A program made the position numbers and the translations under genes. From NCBI RefSeq assembly GCF_030272615.1, contig NC_081413.1, positions 330,307,802 to 330,371,801 on the forward strand: a DNA stretch of 64,000 bases, read 5' to 3'. Below, in pieces: positions 23,954 to 37,112 of this stretch; within the stretch, counting starts at the first letter, position 1; every line of letters starts with the position of its first letter. Source of the DNA: Cryptomeria japonica. Its lineage: Eukaryota; Streptophyta; Pinopsida; Cupressales; Cupressaceae. The notes beneath the pieces are model-generated. The model did no database searches. It was not told the DNA's origin and saw nothing but the letters and a program-made list of their open reading frames with translations.

Positions 23954-24256
23954 AGAAATTTTCCTTGAGGGTTTGGCAATCTAATGACACATGTGCTAGT
24001 ATTCCCTTGGTTAGAGATGAGAAGTTGGAAATTACTTATTACCGACAGACAATGTTAAGTAACTAGTTAACCGGCATACATTTAATGTGGTAGATGGCAA
24101 AAAGACACTATAAATTTGAGGTTTTGGCTCCATTTCATTTCACCGAGATTTCAAACCTATGAAGAGCGTGAAGATTCTGAGCTAAGGCATTTCAAGCAAG
24201 AGGCAAGAACACTTCAAGCAATCATCCATCCTAAAGGCAGTAAAAGGTATTTTATC
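23954..24256 (+). promoter_or_regulatory. ORF1-ORF2 spacer of element C with TATA-like box
   Basis: The spacer holds TATAAAT at 24109-24115, 148 bp before the ORF2 start, matching element B in position and context. It could drive a separate ORF2 transcript. The ORF2 frame is also open upstream to 24116, but the first ATG conserved with B is 24257. Confidence 0.4.
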
Positions 24257-27200
24257 ATGGCATCCACCTCTACACTTGAATATATAGAAAACCCTACTAT
24301 TGTCAAAGTTATAAAAAGACCTAGGCCCATATTTCAACTAGTTCCCAGAGTAGCAAAGAAAGATGATACCTTAGGGGCTTTTTCTCAAATTCCTAAGGGA
24401 GTTGTTTATGCTAAAGACCCCAGAATTTACATTCACTGCAATATTGAGGAACTAGGAGATGAAGAGATTAAAACCATGTTTAAAACTGTCATATGTGATG
24501 AATCCAGAAATGTAAAAGATGAACATAAGATCATTGAAACCCTAGGATTTACAGAGATCCTTAGCATTCCTGAATTTCCCAAGGATGTAATTAGGATAGT
24601 CTTAAGTAGGGTACATGGTGAATTTTTCTGGTTAGATGTAATTCACAAAATCACCAAGGAAGCTATGAAAGTTGTCACAGGGTTACAGACCACTGGTAAA
24701 AGGCTAGACAAGACTAAAAAGGTCTCCAATGACCTAGTTATAAACCTAACTAGTGCCACATCCAACAGAAGGTCCTTAAGAGTAAATGATGTAACAGATA
24801 TTAATGTAAGATTTATCAGCATGATATTAGGATATAAAGCTACTCATGCAAATAGACTCAATTCAGTTTCAAGTCTGTGCATTAAGAGTGCTTATGATAT
24901 GGTCACAGATAATGTGAAGATTGATGTATGTGAGTGGTTGAAGGACGAATTAATTGACAACTTAGGCAAGATTAAGAAGGACAAGAAAGGAACTTTTAAA
25001 TTTGGAAATCTCCTGCTAGTATGTCTAATGCTACATATAACCAAATAGGTTCCTGGTATAGGCTACAAAGAACTTGGATATGATATAGTGGTAGGTAAAA
25101 AACTAACATAACTATTCAATAACATGGGAGAAAATAAGGAAAACAATATCCATGATTTCTTTCAAGCACTTAAAGCCAAAATGAAGAAAAGAATCATATT
25201 ATCACAAAAGATTGTTGACAAATATAAGGATGAAATATGCTTTGTAATCAAGAAGGATGAGATCTGGATGGAAGCAATCATCCCTAGGACAGTTTGGGTA
25301 ACAGAGATGGGCTATGAAACAGATGATCATATAATTGAAACTTATGCTAAAGCACTTCTGGAAGCCCCTAAAGAACCTAAGGAAGAAGTATTTGGTAGTG
25401 CAGAAACTATTGAAAGCCAAATACAATCTAAGAAAAGAGTGAAAAAGGTTAAGGTAGTTGTAAGAAAAGGTTCTAGGAAAGCAAAGGAAATCAAGGATAA
25501 AATAATGGAACAAACCAGTATAACAGAGGATGAGTTAGCAGCTCCACAACCTGAAACTCACCTATCACCGGTAGGCACATCTTCAAAGAATGACATGCCT
25601 ACAACTTTCAAGAGAGTTGTAAGGAAAAGAGATCCCTCACTGGCAACCACACCCTCACCTAGGAGGACAAGAAAAAAACAACAAGCAGTGAGATCTCCGG
25701 TAAGAAAGGCTACACCAAAGAAGAAGAAACTGACACCCAAGAAGAAGAAGAGGACAAATAAGGACTTGGCCCCTCTTGACATACTATTGAATGAAATTAC
25801 AGAGGAAGGGAAATCAAAGAATATAGAGAAACTATATGACACTCTGACAGCTGATGAAAAAGAACAAGTAGAAAATAGTGTTATATTGCATATGGATATG
25901 TATAAGAAATTTTTGATGGATGTAGTAGATGAAGTACTAGATGAAATATTTAAGAGACTAGAAGCAAGAAGACAAGTAGTAGTAGAACTTGACAAGAAAA
26001 TAAAGATAGAAAAGCTACTCGCTATATACCCAGTGAATTCACCTAAAGAAATTGATGACTTAATTGCTGAAGCCAACTGGTCAGTATTTTCTATTGCACA
26101 CTGACACATTGCTTTAATGGTTGGAAGAGTTAATGAGGTGATTGAGGAGACAGAAAATGCATGGGACATTTTCCTAGTGGAAAAAAAAAACAAGAAGAAT
26201 ACATGAGCCACAAACCTATAAAGGTATATCAGAAAGAAAGGGACAAGGGTAAAGGTAAATTGGTGGACCACCTAGTATCAAGGTTAAAGACAACTTACCC
26301 CCACCTCCTTTGATTACTCCACCGGTAACAACAATAGCTACAAAAGATCAACCAACAATTGAAAGTATGGATGTAGAGGATGTCAATCCTAATCCTAAAG
26401 TCTTATATACAGTGGATGTTGATACTCAAAAGATCAACATTGTGGTAGATAAAGATATAGCTGATAAGACTGACATGGCTAGTAAGCCTCCGGTAGCTGA
26501 GCAAATTGATAACACACAGGAGAAACCAGAAGATGACAAAGGGCAATAGGTAGAAACTCAGACTTAGACTGAGACAATGCAACAAATAGAGAAACAAACA
26601 AAGCAAAAGGCTCCGGAATAGGAACAACAATAGAAATAGGAACAGGTTCATAAGGAAACAGTGCCACCGACAACTGGAGAAATAGAAAAACTATTGCTTA
26701 AGGAAATGCAAACACAAACAGACCTACCAGAGGTCAATACAAGCTTGGTTACTTCCACTGGCGATACTCGGAATGTAGGTTCCTCATTAGGTTACAAATC
26801 AACTGATGTGACTGAAGTACTATTGGATTCAATTAAAAAGATAACAGATTGCAGCTCACAAGCTTATAAGGCAATAGATGACACAATACCAATTTTGAAG
26901 GTAATTTCTCCTAACTGTAATATAGACAATAAAGATTCTTTAGGACAACTTGATACCTTGTGTAAATATATCACAGAGAACATTGAGAAAATAAAGGAAG
27001 AGACATTGAAGGAAAAATTGGAAATTGAAAAGCAAAAATTCTTTGATGAACAGATAAAGAAGTGTACCAGAGATTTTGACACACTTGTATCGGAACTGTG
27101 TAATTTATTGAAAGAGTACAAAACTCTGTACAAAGACACCTGTAAGACAAACTTTTTGGCTGTAGATATAGATAAGAAGATGAGCAAGGCACAGGATGAA

Positions 27201-27416
27201 AACAATAAACTTGCAGAGAATTTTGATAACTCACCTGATACATTATCAGTTTTTGAACAGAAGATAACAACTTTTAAGGAAGAATTACTTAAATTAGAAA
27301 GAGAAAAAGAGAGAATAGTGAATAAGGTAGAGCATCTAAGATTAAAACTGAGTCCAAGATTGGACTATCTAGCATCATTACAGAAGGAAATATCTGAGGC
27401 ACTGATATTGGGATAG
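24257..27416 (+). pseudogene. ORF2 of element C: ~1000-residue protein of unknown function
   Basis: It starts ATGGCATCCACC and is collinear with ORF2 of B and D. Stops occur at 25046, near 25111 and at 26102. A run of ten A residues (26182-26191) marks a frame change. More stops lie at 26547-26640, after which the frame is open from 26661 to 27416. Conserved blocks: AKDPRIYIHCNIEELG, IPEFPKDVIRIVLSRVHGEF, RSLRVNDVTDINVRF, KIDVCEWLKDELIDN, CFVIKKDEIWMEA and TYAKALLEAPKEP. A very basic linker (25619-25770, TPKKKKLTPKKKKRTNK) resembles nuclear-localisation or DNA-binding tails. The C-terminal ~170 residues form a coiled coil. Differences from B are mostly conservative (I/V, K/R, D/E). No enzyme family is recognised. 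Confidence 0.67.
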
Positions 27417-27767
27417 AAAACATCGACAGAGCATTTGTAGCATCTCACCGGTACATTTAAAAGAACAGAGACAACAATAAGAGACAGTAAAAAGTTTATG
27501 AAGAGTATAAACTTGATTTTGGTGGATCTATTTCAAATTGTAACTACTCAGTTACAAGGTTGAAACTACAAACTCTACTAACATCTTGACAACCTTTGTC
27601 ATTGATGCCAAAGGGGGAGTAGTGGTATGAGAAAATTCAAATATCACAGGAATCATATGCTCAGGGGGAGCACACATTTTTGGTAACATTTTTTTTGGAC
27701 TTCACATTTTTTGATACACTTTTTGAAATTTCTCATGAGTGTTGCCATCAATGCCAAAGGGGGAGAT
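27417..27767 (+). other. 3' untranslated region of element C with polypurine tracts
   Basis: Purine tracts AAAGGGGGAG (27610), AGGGGGAGC (27663) and AAAGGGGGAGA (27756-27766) occur in the same order and similar spacing as in B. The last precedes the LTR. Confidence 0.65.
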
Positions 27768-28580
27768 TGTTGGCATATGCACACTCCAATGAGACATTGT
27801 AGGTGATTGAAGGTTTTGTCATTGATGTCAACCTTACAATCCTATGGCACTGGCAAGGCATTACACCAGCAAGATAGTTCACCGACATCAACGATCAAAC
27901 TCTACATCGACACTCAAGACACCGATACCGACACAAAGAAAGGAAGTATACCGGCACAGAGGCCGATAGGATTTTGTTATATTATATTTTGTTTATTATT
28001 GTAAAAACTTTGTAAGCCAACTTAGCATGTTGTAAAATGACTCTTATATATAAAAGAGATCATTGTAGACATTTTGTAAGGAAGTTAAGAAAGTGATGTA
28101 AGTGAAATATTAAGGCAGACCTATTATGCGAAATATAGGTTAAAGGGTTTATGTAAGAAGTAGAGCAGCAACCAGTATTGGACCAGGCATTATAGATGCT
28201 ATTGTAAAGTAGTACAAGATATTGGATTTTTATAATCCACATTGTAAGTCAGTGAGACTTCCCATTGAGCAATGAGCTCTAGGCAGTTGGCCTTCTTGCA
28301 TGTGTAGGTTCCTCTTGTAAGTAATATTCTCTTATTGGCCAGTAAGTGGATATTGTGGGTCACAAATCCTACCGAGGTTTTTCCCACACCAGGTTCCTCA
28401 TTAAATCCTTGTGTCATGGTGTGCTTTTCATGTGGATGTTTTTAATTTTGTTTATTTCATTATTTCTTGCATACTGGTACACTGTTATAATATGTTCTGC
28501 ATGTTTTAAGATAAGAAATTCTATATACCAGTTAGATACTGATTCACCCCCCCCTCTCAGCATCTGTGGGAATCCTAACA
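27768..28580 (+). repeat. 3' LTR of element C
   Basis: It is 813 bp, the same length as the 5' LTR, from TGTTGGCATATGC to AATCCTAACA. It is followed by the GTCTA target duplicate and the rest of A's LTR. Confidence 0.92.
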
Positions 28581-28764
28581 GTCTATTCATTGGTATTACT
28601 TAGATAAATCTGAGAGCAAGTCTATACTTGCATCTTTTAGGAGGCAATAGGTCGATTTGTTATGGTTTTTACATTCATTGATTATATCTGTCTAACCATG
28701 CATGCAATGACTTATTGAAGTGTTTGTGTCTTACAGCTTACATGATTACCACTTTTCACATACA
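28581..28764 (+). repeat. 3' LTR of element A, right part
   Basis: After the GTCTA duplicate this matches 6400-6579, including GGTCGATTTGTTATGG and the end TTTTCACATACA. Similarity to the left LTR stops at 28764, which marks the outer border of element A. Confidence 0.8.
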
Positions 28765-30060
28765 CCACATATGTTACTATTTCTATCATTTAATCCATTA
28801 TGAACTAAACTTCCAACCACATGAATAATAAAAATCCAAGATGCATATTCAATAAACCAACATGGATTGCAACACATCACAACTACAAGATTAATAGCCA
28901 TAGCCTACTAAATCATTTTCAATATAATGATTACCATATTGTCTTCTATCAAGATTCATAGTCTCCAACATACAAGTATACATATCTCATGATACATGTT
29001 TTGTCACAAAGGATTTCACCCATGATGGGTAAGTATGAAACCCAACAATCCTATGAAACATGAGAATACTTTCAGGCTTGTGGGTATGCTTATCCTGAAA
29101 GTAGACCTCTAGATTATAGGTCGTCTTCCTATTAGATGAATCTCCTGCAAATAACTTTCTGTTGAGAAAAAAGATAGAATGAATACTAAGCTTAAACCTA
29201 TCCTACGAGGTGATGCACCAAATATCTATCTGAGAACTACAACATGCTTAACTCACAAAATCTTTCAACTAGTAGCTTTGAATGTTTCACAACTTAACTG
29301 AACAATCAGATGCATAAATATTTCCTAGAAAGGGTTGAATTTAATGCCTTCTTGGAGGAAAACAATAGGTTTTCACAGCTACAAGTTATCAAATTCAATT
29401 AACACAATCTAAAAGCTACACCTAGTATGTATCTCCCTACACGATATGTTGACTGAATGAGACAAATTAGAGGACATAAATCACATAAAATCATTAGATC
29501 ATTCATTCATCAAATGACATAAGAAGTATCAAGAAGGAATATGTTGCTATTTTATTGAAAAAATAAAGGAAATGCTACTATTACAATCTCAGAAAAAGTG
29601 AGCCACAATGTTATCCTTGAGCATGAAAGGGCCTAAAACAGTCCACAATCATGCTAAGGAAAGAAAATAACTAAGAAAATAATGAAGAGAAGAGGAATAT
29701 ATAGAAGATAACTCCAAAAATATGCATCTAAAGATAGCATGAAGAGAATTGCATGTAGATGCCTAAACTGAAAAGTTGTGTGAGAAAAACCCTTGGGTGA
29801 ATTTGCCCAAAATAGTGTGCAATACACATGCAAAAATCTGTCAAAAATAGTCCCTGCAGCTAAAAATAGCTCCCCAACTGAAACTATATGCATGAGTAAC
29901 TCTTTTCTGAAAATAGAACTGCCATACTACTAAATATAGCCACTGAGAAAAAAACACCTCCCCCTCTGAAATCTGCATGCTTACATACTGCTAAATATAG
30001 TTCCAAAAAAGAAGACATCTCCCCCTTCTGAAAACTGCATGCTGAACCATATTTCTTTTA
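28765..30060. other. AT-rich DNA of unknown origin
   Basis: No coding frame or known element is recognised. A local imperfect duplication lies at about 29920-30045 (CTAAATATAG ... CTCCCCCTTCTG ... CTGCATGCT, unit about 60 bp). The minus-strand frame at 29654-29893 looks accidental. Confidence 0.5.
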
Positions 30061-33000
30061 TTTCTTTTAAATAATCATATTTTAATATTAAATTAAAATA
30101 AATAATTTTATTATTTTAATAAATGCTAAAATACTATTATTTATTTCTTTTATTTTTTTATTTTATTTCCTTTTTTATAATTCAATATATATTTATTAAG
30201 ATTTTTCCCTTAAAGTAAATCTTAGTAAAAATATATTAGATTTAACCAATAAAAGAAATAAAATAAAGAGCCTAAAAACTCTTGGCCTTTTATAAAATAA
30301 TATATTTTCTTAAGGAAAAGAAAACCTTAAAAAAGCTATACTAATTATAAATGAAAACAATAAAAAGCTTCAAAAAGCTTTTAGCCCTTTGTGGCAATTT
30401 GTTTTCTAAAAAATAAATAAAAGAAACCCACTCTAAACTTCGAGTTAGGGCATGCAAAAGCTCAAACCCTAAAATCTTTCATTTTCATTTTGTATTCTGG
30501 ATAAAAGTCTTCATGGCAGCTACATGCTATGATGATTTGAGCTAAATTGTGGCCTTTCTTGCATGATGACAACTCGGTATGTTCAGCTCATATCCTTTTT
30601 ATGATGTTTATCCCTTTGGAAGAGAAAATTGCAAAGCATTTGACTTCTGTTCAAGCATGTATTAGGGTTTCTTGTCAAAATATTTTGTACATGCATCTTC
30701 ATGAAGAAGACCTACTAAAAACTGCTTCTACTTTGCCTTTACTCAAACTATAACTACTATTTATTGCTCTAGACAGACAAGAGATCAAAATTTTTGCTTT
30801 TAATCTTGATGCTTATACTAGGGTTTGAAGTAAATTTTTTACTCATGCATCCTTTGTGCCTCAGATTGTAGTTTTCAACCATCTCTGCTTTTCCATTCTA
30901 GGTTAGTAAGAGGTTCTAATACATTTGAAGGCTTTGTATTACCACCATTCTTAGAGCCTATGCACATATTTTTCCTTTGACAAGCATTAATAGTTCTCAT
31001 CGTTATTGCTTGATGTTTTAATAATCCTTATATTGTTTGGGTTGTTGTATGATTACAACTATGGTTGAATCTATTTTTCTGAGATAAGGATCATACTTTG
31101 TTGTTCTTATGCAATCTTTGCCAAAAACTATGATAATGCTTTTTGGATTGTCCTTGGACTGCAATGCATGCTCACTGAGTGCGAACCAATATTTTGGTTT
31201 CTTTATAATCAGGTTCTTTGTCTCTCTTTAAGGGGATAATCTTCTCCTATCTATAGATATCATTGGCATATTTGTAATTCAAATGCCTTTAACTGTGACT
31301 ATAGCATTATGACTGCCAAAAATATTTGCTCAAACTTGTAATATACTGTTGATGATGGTGATTATCAGCACTACTTCCTTGAAATGGTTTTTAAGGCATT
31401 TAAACTGTCTTGAAGCTCATTCTTTATGATTTTATCTTATTCTAAGGCTATCACACATTCTTCTCATCCTCTCATAAGGTATGCATTGTAAAGTATGAGG
31501 GGATCACTTTTATCACTATTTTTACTATAAAAAAGCTTTGACATAAGCTTTATTACCTTGAGGACAATCGTTCTTATCAAACTATTTTTGCATCCATTGT
31601 CACCTTGTATGAGAGCTATGATAGTTATGTTAGTCATTACTCTTGAATTTGTATGGTAGCTATCTTCTGAAAGCTGCACTTTCTCATCATATTTTGATTT
31701 GGTTATCTTTCCTCTATATGCTATATGTACTTGATGGCCATGTGCACTGTTGATGCTGATGACTTCTTTCATGCTACCCATTGTCTATTTGGCATTGACT
31801 TTGTAGTTCTCTATGGCTGATGATTTCTATCTTCAATGTAACTTGAGCACCATCTTTTCACTATGAATTGCTTAATGTGTTGCAATAATATCATTATGTT
31901 GTCTCATACCACTGTACATTTATATATTCAACAATGTATTTGAGGGCTTACCACTATCAATGAAGTTGTTACTATGATGTTTTTTATTGATATACTATAT
32001 GATGACTGTTAATTTTGTCTCCCTTTCATCATTTGATGACTGTGTTCTTGCAGGTATTTTAAATTGCTGCAATGAAGTATTTTGTTGTCTTTGTATCTTC
32101 ATATTCTAATAGCCATAGCCCTCTTTTCTGTGTTGTACCATCAATTCTCTCTATGTATTGGATCATGAAGGACAATGAGAGTTTTTCACTGTGATACTAT
32201 CTTTGAGGCTTATGAATATGATGACTTTACTTTGACTGGTAAAGCTCTTTTGGTGATCTTTGTTATGATTCCTATCTTTATCTTGCAAAATACTGCTCTT
32301 CACACCTACCAGCTATAATGTTTTCTTTGTGTGTATGCATAAACATAAACTGGAGATGTTCAGTGTTCAATGCATTTGACTGTGATCTTACCCATGGATA
32401 CCTTTCTCTTAATGTCTCATTTGTCAAAGGTTTGATCCTTTCTCACTGAAATCTTTATTGGCACGTACTATCACTGTCAAAAATATTCTTGAACTGTCAC
32501 AACCATAGAACCCTTGATATATTGTTCTCTATCTCCTATAAACTGTGATATGATATAGACTGCTCTAGACATCAGCTTAATAGTACTACTATATGAGTAT
32601 GAATATTGCATTGTGAATGCAACCTTCATTTGCTTATGTTTAATATGACTATGATTGAAAATGTTGGGACAGTCATTGTTCTCTTTTGATAGTATGACTG
32701 TGATTGAAAATGTTGGGATAGTCATTGTTCTCTTTTGATAGTTCATCCTGCAATGTGCTGGAGTCTTTGAGGTCTACAATGAAGTAGTTATAGTCTTGTT
32801 TCTAATGAATAGTATTATGAATAAAGTCCTTTGATTGATTTCTCTATAGAATAATATTGATTGTACATGATAATGAAATCTTATCTCATTTGTATTCCTC
32901 AATGACTGACTTATATGGACTGCAACCACTATTTCCTTCCTTGGATTGTTCATGTCTTCCATGGACTTAATGATTGCACTTTATTCACTGCTCCCACATT

Positions 33001-34320
33001 ATTGGTTGTCATAAACATTTTTCTCATGATGCTTTGATATCATGCACTGAGATTATAACTCTCAAAAATGGTTTTTACTTCAAAGTTTTCATATTAGTAC
33101 TCTCATTGTGGCTCTTTGTGTTTTGGATCATGAAGGACTATGAGAGTTTTTATATGACAGCGATTGATCTTCAATGGTGAATTCTTCTGGCGACTACTCC
33201 AACAGTAACTTGAAAGCTACTATTTTGTTGTTATAATGATCGTGAATAAACACATATATCTTTGAATATCATGCCTTTGTCCTTATTTGGCATAAGTGTT
33301 GTAGCTCTTTGATTCATGGTTACTCTTTGACTTCAAAACTGTAGCAACACTTTAAGACTTTTGTGATATGGCTGAGGCTATTGTTGAATTTTGGGAGGAC
33401 TATACTCAAAATTTATGAAAAACTATAATTGCTACTTCTCTGTGAACTTTTACACTTTGTGTACCTACAAACACTATCTATTTGGTACAAATAATTGCTC
33501 TATGCATTCAATCCTTTTGTATTGATTGTAGACTTTGTTTATGGGTTTGTCTAGGTGTTAATATGTCAATATGGCTACATTGGTCACAAGCACATCATCA
33601 ATAACAATGATCCTAAAAGTTGCACTGTTGTAAATGGTGGGTCCATGCTCAATGGAGCCATCTTGACATATTAGTATCCTGGGCTCAACCCTTGTGGGAG
33701 CCTCATTTAACCCCACATGCTTTATGATGAATCAATAATGTACTATTAAATCTTTGTATCTCCACATGAAACAAATAAGTTAGATAAAACATGATACTTG
33801 CTGCTATCTCATGGTAACTTCTCTATGTTGATTCCTTTTCTTCTGAATCTGATATCCTGATAGTTGTAGACATATATTTTTATATTGTTATGCAAATAGA
33901 CTATGTATTTTGGCGAGTTTGAGTGTGAAAGTATGATTATCCTCATTTCTCTAACATAATTTTTCAATTCTCAGAAAGGTACTGATGGAATGAGAGTGGG
34001 AGAAGTTGAAGATGGATGAATAGATGAAGATCCAACCACTCCTTCAAGCTTAGGTTCATCATTCCAGGAAATGATGGGTCACCCTATTGTTACACTCATC
34101 CTTTCATTTATTTATATAGTTGATCTGTATAACTATATGAGAGTATATGTCTGTAGCTATTCAACTATTCCCATGACTTGTGTGGGATACCTTATACATT
34201 TCTTGTAAATAAAAATTTATTTCTATGTAATCTTCTATTGTTGTTTCTTAGAAAGTATTTGCATTAATGAAATAAACTTCAATCTTCATATAACAATGTG
34301 CAAAAATGAAGATTTTGTAA
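30061..34320. other. Long AT-rich region without genes
   Basis: The first ~400 bp are extremely AT-rich (runs of T and A around 30060-30370). The remainder reads as T-rich low-coding sequence on the + strand with no frame above about 105 codons and no recognisable motif. A 49-bp direct repeat occurs at 32644-32741. It could be LTR, leader or intron sequence of an unidentified element; I cannot decide. Confidence 0.5.
32644..32741. repeat. 49-bp tandem duplication
   Basis: TATGACTRTGATTGAAAATG...GTTCTCTTTTGATAG occurs twice in tandem (32644 and 32693) with two mismatches visible. Confidence 0.8.
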
Positions 34321-36925
34321 AAAAAAAAGTTGTGTACCTTTGTTCATCTACTATGTATAAGGCCACATTAGGCCACCAAATTTAGCCGTAGAAAAATTTG
34401 GTAACAACATGATACAATAGTGATTAGCTAATCTCATAGATATACAATAATCTTCTCCTTGAATCTAATCACAAACTGAAGAGATAGAGAATCCACATCC
34501 ACACACAAACATCCAAAGAAGAGAACATCCTAATGCAAGAAGGCATCAAACCACCCGACCATGTGGAACCACCCCTCATGCTATGGAGAGTGACACAAGG
34601 TCCCACACACACTCTAGACCTAGGATGACACCTAATAACCAAAGGAAATCCACAACAATAACCATAACTGAAAAGCAACCACATAAACAATAATGCAAAT
34701 CAAATCATGAGGTTAAATTGAAATCATAAAACTTCCAAAGGTAAATAAAAAAACCATGGCATAAGGAACAAGGACACATTTAGGGAAGAGTGTCATCGCA
34801 TGCTACCCTCACAAAGAAGGGAGATCCACACCCCTGATAGATATGCAAAACCAACTCTACCTATGTGAGAATCAAGGGAGACCAGTTTGCCATCTCTATG
34901 GCCTTCCCAAGCTCATACCGAGTCATCCCTTAAGGGCTATGAGATGGGGCACAAAAGATCAATTTATTATCTTAATTAGATGAATCCTAATTACCCAACC
35001 CATCTAATTAATTATTAAGGTTATCACTTGATTAATAAGGAAATTTTCAATGAGATCCTGGAAGTCTAGACCCACAAGAATCCTTAGAAGGAACCTCTTA
35101 GTGGCCTATTATCACGTGACCCTAGCCAACTCATGAAAGAAAGTCCCCCTAACCATGTTCCAAGACCTTAGGATATAAAACATTACAATAACAACAATAA
35201 GGAGGCTTATTCAAATTTACATGACAATATCCACATGAAACCATTCACAAATGAATCAATAACCAAACACCAAAAATCCAATTCACAAAAGTAACCAAGA
35301 GCTTCATATAAAATCTATAAATATGAGCAAGGCATGATCCCTCTTTCTCAACCAACAAATAATACAAACATCCTCAACAAGGCAACATCTTCTTGCTGGA
35401 ACCATGCAAATGCACAAATACTCAAATCAAGAGAATTAATACATCTTTCTCAGACATAAAATACCAAATAACCACATCTGATCATAAATACAAATCTAGA
35501 AAAACACAGGGAGTTCAAAACATAGCCTCTGGTACAAGTTACAAACTTAGAAAACTAACTCAGAAAGTCAAAATCAACTCAGAAATAGAAATACGATAAC
35601 ATGGTGCATTTACCTAATATAAAAACATATACACAAAATGAAATGATGCATATGAATGACCCTTCAATGCATACACATCACTATGCAACACATTTATAGA
35701 CTTATACAATGCTTTTGACCAATTCTATAGTGCATCTGTGACACAGAGTAGCGCATATGAGCTATTTTGAAGCACATACAATCATTTCTGCAGCATTTAC
35801 AAGACCAAGAATAATGCATATACTTGATTCTGCAACCACCAATATCCATGAGATAACATATACTTTAGCATATATCATAAATAATTAGACAAGTGAAGAG
35901 AATCAGAATATCATATCACGTTCGTAACGAGTGGTATGTCATCATCTCTATCACAAATACATTAGTAAACAATCATGATAACCATATCATCTTCTCATCT
36001 AATATAATCTTGAAGTGGGGTTAGCACTAATAAGATGCAATCATATCATCATAAGCAATGTAATTCACATATGAGTAATGAATGCATATAGATTTCCAAA
36101 TGTAAGTCTATCCATCATCATAATCTAGAAAATTAACATCGTCCACATAAATCATAATGTATCAAGTATCAATATAGAAATGTCTAGCATCAACCATAAG
36201 CATCTGAGATATAAATGAAGCCATAAGCATCAATTAAAATACCATCTAAGAGTATAAGCAAGTCTATTGATGCACAAAAGAAAGATGAATCAGGGAGGGA
36301 CACTACTATATATATAATTGACCAAATCCTATATATCAAATTATTTTTTAAACCTTCAAGTTATGTGTACCTAATATCATTGTCCCCACCACAGGGTTAA
36401 TTTTTCTTAATTATATTAATTCCTTATTTACTTTTCCCAGCCAAAACCTAATGAGTTGAGCATTCATTCTCATCCATTAGATTGCTTTGATTTCCATCAT
36501 TAGATCTTAGGGCTTCATTAGGAAACTCTAACTTCTATTATGATGGAAAGAAAGGGGAATTCTAACCCTATTTTCTCATTTGAACAATTCCTCTAGATTT
36601 TCTAACCCTAGACTCCTTCATGGAAGCCATTGATGTAGGTCTTCCAAGGGTGTTTTGGCTTCATCAAATCAGCCATGAAGATCAAAGGTTCCTCCCAAAT
36701 CTTCTTTCTTCCTCTGATTTTTAATTTATCCTTAGATATAATTTTTCTTTAATTTGTTTTGTTTGTTTTGCAGATCTCCAAGTATTGATTGAGGAGGAAT
36801 GGCAGTCATAGTTATCTCAGGGGTTCAAATCCCCCTTTTTGTATTGTGTAGGTTTTTTCTTTCATAAAATCTACCATTTTTTTATTCTTCATTTATTTTT
36901 GTTTTAAAAAAAGTTATTTGTAGAG
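34321..36925. other. AT-rich DNA of unknown origin
   Basis: No gene is recognised. The composition switches to A-rich on the + strand around 34400-36340 and back to T-rich from 36340. The part at 34970-35050 is rich in TTAATTA. The open frames at 34469 (minus) and 35393 have no family features. Confidence 0.45.
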
Positions 36926-37112
36926 AGGTGGATTAAATCCCTCCCCCCCTCCACCCTTGACCCATGGCATGGAGGTGGCACCCATGGGAGTGACAACCCC
37001 CATGTCATGGGTGCTGCAAATCCCATGGGAGTCGCAACCGCCACGTCCTGGGTGTTGCGATCCCCATGTGGACACAACAATCATGGTGTGGACCTATGGC
37101 CCCCATGGCCCC
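36926..37112. repeat. GC-rich CCCATGGG-type repeat patch
   Basis: In otherwise AT-rich DNA this patch holds repeated GGCACCCATGGGAGTGACAA, CAAATCCCATGGGAGTCGCAA and GCGATCCCCATGTGG units of roughly 30-40 bp. It resembles in style the patch at 55035-55215. It abuts the LTR of element D. Confidence 0.6.

Larger units (their letters stand above)
21936..28580 (+). mobile_element. Element C: complete pol-less Copia-type LTR retrotransposon
   Basis: C is 6645 bp with two 813-bp LTRs (21936-22748 and 27768-28580) and a GTCTA target-site duplication. Between the LTRs lie a Met primer site, ORF1, a spacer, ORF2 and a polypurine tract. No pol domain is encoded. The first ~210 bp of the two LTRs differ at about 20 positions by eye, so the insertion is not young. 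It sits in the right LTR of element A. Confidence 0.88.

Noticed and set aside
25558-26271. 237-codon minus-strand frame
   Set aside because: It is a shadow of ORF2 of element C; the plus-strand frame aligns with B and D, while the minus frame is Ser/Phe-rich with no family pattern.
31464-33180. Scattered frames of 62-105 codons
   Set aside because: Their length is what chance gives in AT-rich DNA, and none shows motifs or neighbours that support a gene.
36540-36800. Possible exon-intron structure (T-rich stretch ending TTTTGCAG)
   Set aside because: No coding frame of useful length adjoins the splice-like site, so a host gene cannot be supported.
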